Part shown: positions 32,816 to 38,951 of the stretch, one piece after another
Numbering within the stretch: the first letter of the stretch is position 1
How the letters are laid out: each line of letters starts with the position of its first letter
Assembly: GCA_023413645.1 (NCBI GenBank)
Contig: JAEZPN010000102.1
Location: 1-38,951 of the forward strand
Direction: 5' to 3'
Origin: Bacteroidota bacterium
GTDB taxonomy: Bacteria; Bacteroidota; Bacteroidia; Bacteroidales; Rikenellaceae
DNA: 38,951 nucleotides
Notes under the pieces: generated by a model
The model's input: the letters and a program-made list of their open reading frames with translations, nothing else
Told to the model about the DNA's origin: nothing
Databases searched by the model: none
Program-made: the position numbers and the translations under genes

Positions 32816-33233
32816 CGCCCACCTCCTTTCCGATGCGGCGCTTAAACCAGCGACTAATCCACTCAAAGAGCGGAGCGCCACTTATGCGCGCAGCATTCTC
32901 AACAAAAGACCATAGCTCCACGCCACAGACAAAGCCCGTGAAGATATTGGCGAGGTTTAGGTGCATAAAGCCGAGGATAGTGGAGTCTATAATCCACATC
33001 ATCACTATGGCGAGCGCCACAAATCCCGCCTTCGCCACCGTGCGCCACGCCTTGCGGCTCTCCAAGTGCCAACTCTCGCCCGCACGCTTAGCCTCGGCAC
33101 GCGAGGCGAGGATGCCTGTGATAAAGTCGATAGAGATAAAGAGCATCGCCGAGGCGATAAGTGGGGTAATGGGGCAGAGCATGCCCAAAAGTGCCGCGAT
33201 AGCACCGCTAATATACTTGAACAATATTTCCAT
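32808..33233 (-). CDS. Phage holin
   Basis: 141 residues. Three membrane stretches (about 8-28, 30-47 and 72-92) and a charged tail ending KRRIGKEVGGE; resembles the holin_4 family (ITGILASRAEAKRAGESWHLES). Forms pores that free the lysin. Its start lies inside the end of the connector gene (26-bp overlap). Confidence 0.82.
   Translation of the reverse strand: MEILFKYISGAIAALLGMLCPITPLIASAMLFISIDFITGILASRAEAKRAGESWHLESRKAWRTVAKAGFVALAIVMMWIIDSTILGFMHLNLANIFTGFVCGVELWSFVENAARISGAPLFEWISRWFKRRIGKEVGGE
32823..32830 (-). promoter_or_regulatory. Strong Shine-Dalgarno before the lysin
   Basis: AAAGGAGG on the minus strand, six bases before the GTG at 32815. Such strong sites are rare in this window, so it decides the start. 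Confidence 0.75.
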
Positions 33234-33663
33234 AGATAAAACAACGATTTAAGGGATTAGTTTTAGGGTTATACTCCACATAGTCAGCACTATGCGAGTT
33301 AAGATGATCCGAGAGTCGGCGTGTGAGCGCCACGGCCTTCTCTCGTAGTGCACGCATAACGCGCTTCATGTGGTCGTTAACCGCCTCGGTAACACGACCC
33401 TCAGCATAGCAGGTGCAGCAGCGCATGGCGAGGTGGGGCTCGACAATGTAGCGCACCCAGGCGGCAAGCATAGGCTCGACATACTCGGTCTTAAGCGTGA
33501 GATATCTCGACAGCGCAGCGTAGAGCTCCTCGCCGACGATAGGTAGCAGATAGCGGCTCTCCGCCGTAGCAATATCGGTCTCGGTGATTACCGAGGCGCT
33601 ATATGGCTCCTCGGTGGAGAAGGCCAAAGCGTAGACCCTCTCCGCAGTTATTATCGTCCTCAT
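33208..33663 (-). CDS. Phage head-tail connector-like protein (DUF6712-like)
   Basis: 151 residues from ATG at 33663. ITETDIATAESRYLLPIVGEELYAALS is typical of connector/gp6-like proteins, followed by helices (YIVEPHLAMRCCTCYAEGRVTEAV). Overlaps the holin start by 26 bp and lies 4 bp after the portal stop. Confidence 0.65.
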   Translation of the reverse strand: MRTIITAERVYALAFSTEEPYSASVITETDIATAESRYLLPIVGEELYAALSRYLTLKTEYVEPMLAAWVRYIVEPHLAMRCCTCYAEGRVTEAVNDHMKRVMRALREKAVALTRRLSDHLNSHSADYVEYNPKTNPLNRCFIYGNIVQVY

Positions 33664-33667
33664 AGCA

Positions 33668-34888
33668 TCATATTTTATTGTTTGAGCGCGACAACTCCGC
33701 AAGGAAGAGCTGCTGCGCGGGGTCACTCTCGTCGTAGTCGAGGCCGTCGGCCTTGCGCGCCTCCCACACCCTCATATAGCTGGGTTTAGTGTAGACGGGA
33801 GGCTTATTCACAATAGCCAATGACGAGGCATCGACACCAAACAACTCGCTTATAATGTGGCGTATAGGTTCCAACAGTTGCTCCTGCTCCGAGAGGATAA
33901 CGGTGTTTAGCGCCACCTCGTATTCGTGCAAGATGCGGTCGGTGGAGAAGCCCGACGAGTAGTCTAAGCCACTCAGCGAGCGGAACCATGAGTGCGCCAC
34001 AACAAGATCGCTCTCGGCCTGCTCGTGGAGCTTTGCCCAGTCGCCATCTGCATTCGAGTCGATGGGTATAAAGCGAGAACTATCGCCATCACCCGACTCA
34101 CGCAACACAAAGAGCACCTGACCAGGATTACCCGAGAACCTCTCCTCGGCCATGCGCACCATGCGGTCGGCCTCCTCCTCGTTGCCCACAGCGCCATCGA
34201 GCATCATAACACCCGAAAGTTGGAAGGAGTTATCTATGCGCGAGACATTCCAGCGGTCGGTCTTGTAGAGTATTGCCGCAGCATCCAGACCCGCGACATA
34301 TGGGGCAACACCATAGTGCGAGAACATGGGTTCATAATCTTTGTAGTGGACAACCGAACGTAGCGTACCATCGTCTTGGAGCTCGAAGTTGGGATATAGG
34401 GGCAACGTCGTAGCCTCCAAACTACGAAACTGCGACCAGTCGTGGTGCATTACGACATGTTCCGAGTCGCGCGATAGGCGGCACGTGGAGGCATCGATGT
34501 GGTATAGCGAGAGGAACGACCTCTGGGAATCGGTCACGACCTCCATAAAGGCATTGCCAAACATCGCCTCATCATGGGCCAAACGCGAGATGACACTACG
34601 CAGCGTATCGCCCGAGCCATTAGCCCTATTAACCAGCGACTTAACAACTGCCACACTATCGTCACACGTAACACCCTTACCAGCGATATAGTCGGCCTTG
34701 TCGTTGATGATACGACGGTGCGCCACCGAGTTGCGCGCGATAAGCGAGAGGGCATAAGGCAACATGTTGTCACCACCCCACTGCCACACCCTATCCGACA
34801 CGGCTGCGGGAGCCGTACCGAGACCCAAGAGGGGCTCGGCACGGTTGCGTGTAGCTGCCACACGCCAGCATTTTACACTCTCTGACAT
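33668..34888 (-). CDS. Phage portal protein
   Basis: 406 residues. Portal hallmarks are AHDEAMFGNAFMEVVTDSQRSFLSLYHIDASTCRL, the DRWNVSRIDNSFQLSG stem region and a helical C-terminus with LNTVILSEQEQLLEPIRHIISELFG. The dodecameric portal is the DNA gate of the head. An AGGAG lies four bases before its ATG. Placed after the capsid gene, which is unusual. Confidence 0.82.
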   Translation of the reverse strand: MSESVKCWRVAATRNRAEPLLGLGTAPAAVSDRVWQWGGDNMLPYALSLIARNSVAHRRIINDKADYIAGKGVTCDDSVAVVKSLVNRANGSGDTLRSVISRLAHDEAMFGNAFMEVVTDSQRSFLSLYHIDASTCRLSRDSEHVVMHHDWSQFRSLEATTLPLYPNFELQDDGTLRSVVHYKDYEPMFSHYGVAPYVAGLDAAAILYKTDRWNVSRIDNSFQLSGVMMLDGAVGNEEEADRMVRMAEERFSGNPGQVLFVLRESGDGDSSRFIPIDSNADGDWAKLHEQAESDLVVAHSWFRSLSGLDYSSGFSTDRILHEYEVALNTVILSEQEQLLEPIRHIISELFGVDASSLAIVNKPPVYTKPSYMRVWEARKADGLDYDESDPAQQLFLAELSRSNNKI

Positions 34889-34900
34889 ACTCCTAATCTA

Positions 34901-35866
34901 TTATTTGTTAGCAAAGACAAGGAGCTCCTCATCCAAAATCTCGCAGCCCACCATAAAGACGGCACGCTGACGGTTCTCCATCTCATCGGGGTTATACCAC
35001 ATACGCACCTCCGAGCCAGGGTAGTCGGCCGTATTCACCGCCAAGACGAGGTTGCGGCGGTCGGTGAGCAAACAGAAGGTAGAGGAACCCGAAGCGCCAA
35101 GAGGCATATACTGCGACACGCCCATATCTACGAGCTTGATGCCGTGGTACGACAGCTCGCGGCGACCCGACACAAGGTCTACATATGTGCCGTCAGCACC
35201 AAACTGGTCGAGGTAGTGCTCATATGCATCGTAGAGGTCGGTAGTGAGGAAGAAGGCAAGGTTACCCTCAGCCTTGAGAGCCTTGAGCGCAGGGGGCGCT
35301 GCGAGCCACATACGACGCAAGAGGTCAACAACGCTATCGGCATCCGCGCCTGTGCACTCAACGGTGGGTACATTTGCCGACTCGCGGGCATACTTCGACA
35401 CAAGTGTCAAGAAGCCGTTAAACTTGTTAAACTTCGAGGCGCTAACATCGCCCATCCACATCGTAACACGCACACTCTCGGCGATAGCACGGCGGAACAT
35501 CTCAGTCTCGGCGGCCTCGAGCTCTGTGCCTGTGAGGTCGTCCATATTTACATCGGCACGGCCCGTGATAAGTTCGTAGACCTGCTGGAAGTAGTCCGAA
35601 GCGGAGAAACCCACCTCTGCCTTAACCTTAAATAGTTCGATATGCTTCTGCTTGCGCAAGGCGGAGTCGCCACCATCCCAACCCGAGGAGTACTCCTTCA
35701 GAATATCGGTGCGGGGACTCCACATCTGAACCGTGGTGGGCACAGGCATATTGTAGAGCGTGTGGATGCCAAGCTGCTCGGCACTCTCGCCAGCAAACAT
35801 TGGACGGAAAAAGATTGTCTCGAGATCACGACCAGTGTAGGTCTTTGGATTTTCAATAAGTCCCAT
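34901..35866 (-). CDS. Probable phage major capsid protein
   Basis: 321 residues. No motif I can name with certainty. Length, beta-rich C-terminal half (GIKLVDMGVSQYMPLGASGS, ENRQRAVFMVGCEILDEELLVFANK) and its place between a ClpP-like protease and the portal indicate the major capsid protein. The N-terminal region (IFFRPMFAGESAEQLGIHTLY) may be the arm or scaffold part. Confidence 0.68.
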   Translation of the reverse strand: MGLIENPKTYTGRDLETIFFRPMFAGESAEQLGIHTLYNMPVPTTVQMWSPRTDILKEYSSGWDGGDSALRKQKHIELFKVKAEVGFSASDYFQQVYELITGRADVNMDDLTGTELEAAETEMFRRAIAESVRVTMWMGDVSASKFNKFNGFLTLVSKYARESANVPTVECTGADADSVVDLLRRMWLAAPPALKALKAEGNLAFFLTTDLYDAYEHYLDQFGADGTYVDLVSGRRELSYHGIKLVDMGVSQYMPLGASGSSTFCLLTDRRNLVLAVNTADYPGSEVRMWYNPDEMENRQRAVFMVGCEILDEELLVFANK

Positions 35867-35897
35867 AGTAGTAAGGTTTTAGTTAGTTGGTTATTGT

Positions 35898-35916
35898 GCT
35901 AACAACTGATGTTAGC
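35898..35916. repeat. Inverted repeat upstream of the capsid gene
   Basis: GCTAACA, ACTGA, TGTTAGC: perfect 7-bp arms, 32 bp before the capsid start and after the protease stop. Possible RNA hairpin or processing site in the leader. Confidence 0.5.
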
Positions 35917-35950
35917 GGTGAATCTTTGAATCATGGATTTTTTAAATAGT

Positions 35951-37096
35951 TTATCTGGAGCGCATGGCCTTGGCATCGCTGTCGTAGGCACGCTTACGCT
36001 CATTGCACGGAGCCTCACGTAGGTCGGGATCCTCAACCTCCTTAAGCTTGGTGCGCGACACCTTCGCCTGCCCCTCACCAAAGGCGATGGTAGAGACTCC
36101 TGGCACAGCATCGTGGGGGATGTAGTTGATGTCGTCGCACACATCGGGAGCATCATCTCGACCGATGCCCAAGGCGCGCAACAGTGCCTTGACACCCATC
36201 TTGGAGTCGTGGTTATGCTCGGCAGGCGCACTCTCCACCATCTCATTGCCCTCGATAGCATCAGCAAGACCCATCTCGACAACCTCTGCGGGAGAGAGCC
36301 AGCGGCCACGGCCACCATTCTCAGACATCAGCGTCGCTATCTCCTCTATGCTACGACCCGAGTGGCGGGCATAGATCTCGGCGATGCGCTCATCCGTCTG
36401 ACGCAGAAGCTCAATCTCCGCTTGAAGTTCCTCGGCGTTGCCCTCCACGGAGCAGAGTGAATTGTGAATAAGGTAGAGCGACGTGGGGGCTATAAGGCGG
36501 CACCCCTCGCTCGCAGCTTGCGCCACGATGGTAGCGGCAGAGGCTGTATAGCCATAGCAGCAGGTGGTGACATGCGCACCCGTTGCACGCAGCGCCTCGT
36601 AGATAAGCATGGCATCGTTGACATCGCCACCTGTGGAGCGTATGTTGACGCGGATATGGGCGTTACGGAGATCGGCGATGCGTGCCACGCACTCCTTAAA
36701 TCGCTCATAGGTAGCCACACGACTCTCATCGTTGTCGAACTGCCACGATTCGGTGAGGCCTATGGTGCCCTCGATGTCGATTGTTGCCACCTCGGCCTCG
36801 TTGTTGATTTTGATTGTAGAGTTCATAGTTGTAGGGTTTGATACTTCTTTGTCAATCTCGTAGACTGCGCGGCGCACCTTTTCGTAGGAGCAGTTAAACT
36901 CCTTCGCCACGAGTTCCATTGCATGGCACCTGCCATTATACCGCCCCGAAAGTTGGGTAACACGGCGGTACATCGCCCTCTTCTCGAGCTTCAAGTAGTC
37001 GAGCATATCGAGACTAAGTAGTGTGCCAAAGAGGCGTTCATATCGACGCGAAGCGCGCAATCGAAGAGGTGTATATGTACTATGCTTACGAGTCAT
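35951..37096 (-). CDS. Phage ClpP-like head maturation protease with N-terminal HTH-like extension
   Basis: 381 residues. Residues about 95-290 are ClpP/S14-like (TIDIEGTIG, IRVNIRSTGGDVNDAMLIYEAL), with catalytic Ser186 (YTASAAT) and His211 (LIHNS), 25 residues apart as in ClpP. The first 90 residues are basic and contain an HTH-like stretch (MELVAKEFNCSYEKVRRAVYEI). An in-frame ATG at 36826 (MNSTIK) would give the protease alone. The last ~90 residues are charged and could be scaffold. Processes capsid or scaffold. Confidence 0.78.
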   Translation of the reverse strand: MTRKHSTYTPLRLRASRRYERLFGTLLSLDMLDYLKLEKRAMYRRVTQLSGRYNGRCHAMELVAKEFNCSYEKVRRAVYEIDKEVSNPTTMNSTIKINNEAEVATIDIEGTIGLTESWQFDNDESRVATYERFKECVARIADLRNAHIRVNIRSTGGDVNDAMLIYEALRATGAHVTTCCYGYTASAATIVAQAASEGCRLIAPTSLYLIHNSLCSVEGNAEELQAEIELLRQTDERIAEIYARHSGRSIEEIATLMSENGGRGRWLSPAEVVEMGLADAIEGNEMVESAPAEHNHDSKMGVKALLRALGIGRDDAPDVCDDINYIPHDAVPGVSTIAFGEGQAKVSRTKLKEVEDPDLREAPCNERKRAYDSDAKAMRSR

Positions 37097-37120
37097 TTTT
37101 ACTTATTTTTAATGTGTTAG

Positions 37121-38951
37121 TTAATCCACCATGCGGCGCGCAAAGGTGCAACATGCTACATGCGTGGCGGTGTTGTAGCTCTCGATGCGCTCGAGTCTAA
37201 AGAGCGAGCTTTGACCACACGCCTCAAGGCGGAAGTGCGAGCGTAGCGTGACAGAGCTATTAGGGTCGAAGAGCGAGGCATACTCCGCGGGCGAGAGGTG
37301 TATATCGCACTCGAGCATCTGGCGCGTGGAGGTCTCGGCGAGTTGCGTGTCGTAGTAGCGGTGCAAGCCCCTGCACCCCTCTCTATCGTCGAAGGCGAGC
37401 GTAGCATTCATATCCTTTGAGTGGAATGCCGCGAGGGGATAGTTCGCACGAGAGCTTGGCGAGGGCCAATACTCACCCTCGGGGAGTGGCACAATGCCGT
37501 GGTAGAGGACTATGCGTGGCTCGATGGCTGCCACGTCGCTCATAATGTCGCGGTCTCCCACCGTGAGCACCATGGCTGAGGGTGCCGAGGAGTAGGCACC
37601 GGCGAAGGAGGCAGTGGGATGAAAGAGGGGGTTGAGAAGGCTCTTCGTGCTACGTTTCGTGGCGTAGTTCTCAACATGACAGTCCCATGTTCCCAGCTCG
37701 CGCTCCTCGCCTTTGGTGTAGGTAGCCGCAGCGCCATCACCCGATTGATAACCCAGGATGTACCTCTCGAAGCCATCAATAGCCTGCTCCATAACCACCT
37801 CACCATCGCCCACCTGTCTTTCTCGCCAGTCAACAACACCATCGCCATAGAAGTCGTCGTAGGGTTCTACAAAGAGTTGCTTAGTGGGGGCATGGCTATA
37901 GATGCGTAGATTGAAGAGGTGCGCCACAGCCTCCAGCATATCGGCCTGCGAGATATCGATGTTTGCAACATCCGAGAACTTCAGTTCCTCGCCATATCCC
38001 GCGACACCGCCAAAGATGGGAGTTACGCTACACCCCGCATGAAGCGTCATCTGCTGACCCTCGATAGCACCTCCAAAGAAGATGTCGTTGAAGCGCTTAG
38101 GTGAGGAGGGCGAGAGGATCTCAAAGGGTGTGCGCACATCGATCTCGACCTTGCGTGTGCCACTCTCCTCGACATAACCCTCGTAAAGTGCCCAGTCACC
38201 AGTAAACTCGTTGTAGATAGTGCTTCCCGCGCGCTTAAATCGCAACTTCGTAGCACCACTATAGTCGCTGCTAAAGTGCACCGTGCTAACCTTTTCGCTT
38301 ATGTCACCCACGCCATCAAGCATATAACTACACGTCGGGTCGTAGTCGAAGATAAAGAGTTTGTACTCGATGCGCGGGTTGACGCTACTACGCATATCGG
38401 TATAGGGATTACGTAGTTCGACCTCCACATCGCAGTTATTCGCCAGGTGCAGCAGCGTGAAGCCACGCAGTTTCTTTGATGAGGCTATGCGATACTCCGT
38501 GGTGTAGCTTAGGTGCACATCGAAGGCCACGCTCACCTCGCGCTTGGGCGTAAACACCGGACGTGCGCCTTTAAAAGTGAAACATCCGCCATTGCTGTAG
38601 GCATCACTCATAGCCTCACCATTCTCATCGAGGGCATTGGGCGTTACGTTGTCGACAAGCACGCCGATATTCGATGCAAAGATTGGTTCCCACACATAGA
38701 CTCGGCCATCGTCGCCCGCACTCGCTGTCGTCGAACTACTTCTAAGCGCCTTGAAGCCCATCGTTGACTGCAGCAGCGAAGTATCGACATTGCGATAGGC
38801 ACCACTCATCATCAGGCGCTTGGCAACATCCGAGTCAAAGAAGCGACTACGCAACGTATAACCAGCACTGCGTGCTATGCTACGCACTACATCTACAACC
38901 GAGATAAAGGGGTGGTACTCGTGGGGCATCAAAAATCGCTCTGTGGCATAC
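37121..38951 (-). CDS. Probable phage tail protein (5' end outside the window)
   Basis: At least 609 residues; the frame stays open to the window edge (upstream residues YATERFLMPHEYH), so the true start lies further right. No enzymatic motif. Long beta-rich stretches and the early segment FISVVDVVRSIARSAGYTLRS resemble tail/baseplate proteins of Bacteroidetes prophages. First of the visible phage genes in transcription order; ends 25 bp before the protease. Confidence 0.5.
   Translation of the reverse strand, partial: YATERFLMPHEYHPFISVVDVVRSIARSAGYTLRSRFFDSDVAKRLMMSGAYRNVDTSLLQSTMGFKALRSSSTTASAGDDGRVYVWEPIFASNIGVLVDNVTPNALDENGEAMSDAYSNGGCFTFKGARPVFTPKREVSVAFDVHLSYTTEYRIASSKKLRGFTLLHLANNCDVEVELRNPYTDMRSSVNPRIEYKLFIFDYDPTCSYMLDGVGDISEKVSTVHFSSDYSGATKLRFKRAGSTIYNEFTGDWALYEGYVEESGTRKVEIDVRTPFEILSPSSPKRFNDIFFGGAIEGQQMTLHAGCSVTPIFGGVAGYGEELKFSDVANIDISQADMLEAVAHLFNLRIYSHAPTKQLFVEPYDDFYGDGVVDWRERQVGDGEVVMEQAIDGFERYILGYQSGDGAAATYTKGEERELGTWDCHVENYATKRSTKSLLNPLFHPTASFAGAYSSAPSAMVLTVGDRDIMSDVAAIEPRIVLYHGIVPLPEGEYWPSPSSRANYPLAAFHSKDMNATLAFDDREGCRGLHRYYDTQLAETSTRQMLECDIHLSPAEYASLFDPNSSVTLRSHFRLEACGQSSLFRLERIESYNTATHVACCTFARRMVD

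Larger units (their letters stand above)
32400..38951 (-). mobile_element. Prophage, lysis and head end (continues past the right edge)
   Basis: Seven phage genes on one strand: tail protein, ClpP-like protease, capsid, portal, head-tail connector, holin and lysin (in order of transcription). Integrase and terminase are not in the window. The left attachment site must lie near 32340-32407, where I see no obvious tRNA or repeat. The gene order departs from the usual portal-protease-capsid. Confidence 0.85.

Overview
The window comes from a Bacteroidales bacterium. An Alistipes/Rikenellaceae-like origin is my guess and is not proven. Supporting signs are promoters of the Bacteroidetes type (TTTG, 19-21 bp, TAnnTTTG) before many genes, almost no Shine-Dalgarno sites outside the phage genes, many short lipoproteins, an outer-membrane barrel with a carboxypeptidase-like N-domain, Omp28 and DUF6029 proteins, and a 16S rRNA 5' end at the left edge.

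Layout. 1-322: the head of an rRNA operon leaving the window to the left, with two tandem promoters. 437-3292 (minus): a porin followed by a Gate-family membrane protein. 3532-9036 (plus): a membrane-spanning TPR/HTH regulator, then an outer-membrane barrel with two small lipoproteins. 8997-10138: about 1 kb without protein genes. It holds tRNA-Ser(TGA) and, downstream of it on the same strand, tandem ~315-bp repeats rich in RNA hairpins whose ends resemble the 3' end of that tRNA. 10361-14166: an AraC-type regulator, a DUF4435 protein, a SUI1/YciH factor, a small lipoprotein, a thioredoxin-like lipoprotein and a CAT-anticodon tRNA. 14313-18926 (minus): TlpA-like thioredoxin, DUF6029 protein and two Omp28-like lipoproteins. 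19193-20119: a family 2 glycosyltransferase. 20252-24993 (plus): ResB and CcsA (cytochrome c maturation system II), a tri-haem cytochrome c peroxidase and a purine permease. 25011-32367 (minus): a closely packed seven-gene run, GH20 hexosaminidase, RecQ, DEDD exonuclease, RlmI and three small envelope proteins of unknown role. 32364-38951 (minus): the lysis and head end of a prophage that continues beyond the right edge.

How the genes work together. ResB/CcsA would attach the haems of the peroxidase encoded next to them. The TlpA/Omp28 group looks like an envelope thiol-redox set, with a separate thioredoxin lipoprotein just upstream. The TPR/HTH protein probably senses outside the cytoplasm and controls the neighbouring barrel/lipoprotein operon. 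The prophage genes read, in transcription order, tail protein, ClpP-like protease, capsid, portal, connector, holin, lysin. Having protease and capsid before portal is unusual.

The least explained element is the repeat array beside tRNA-Ser. Base changes between copies keep hairpins paired, and one wobble pair and the GNRA loops make sense only in RNA made from the minus strand.
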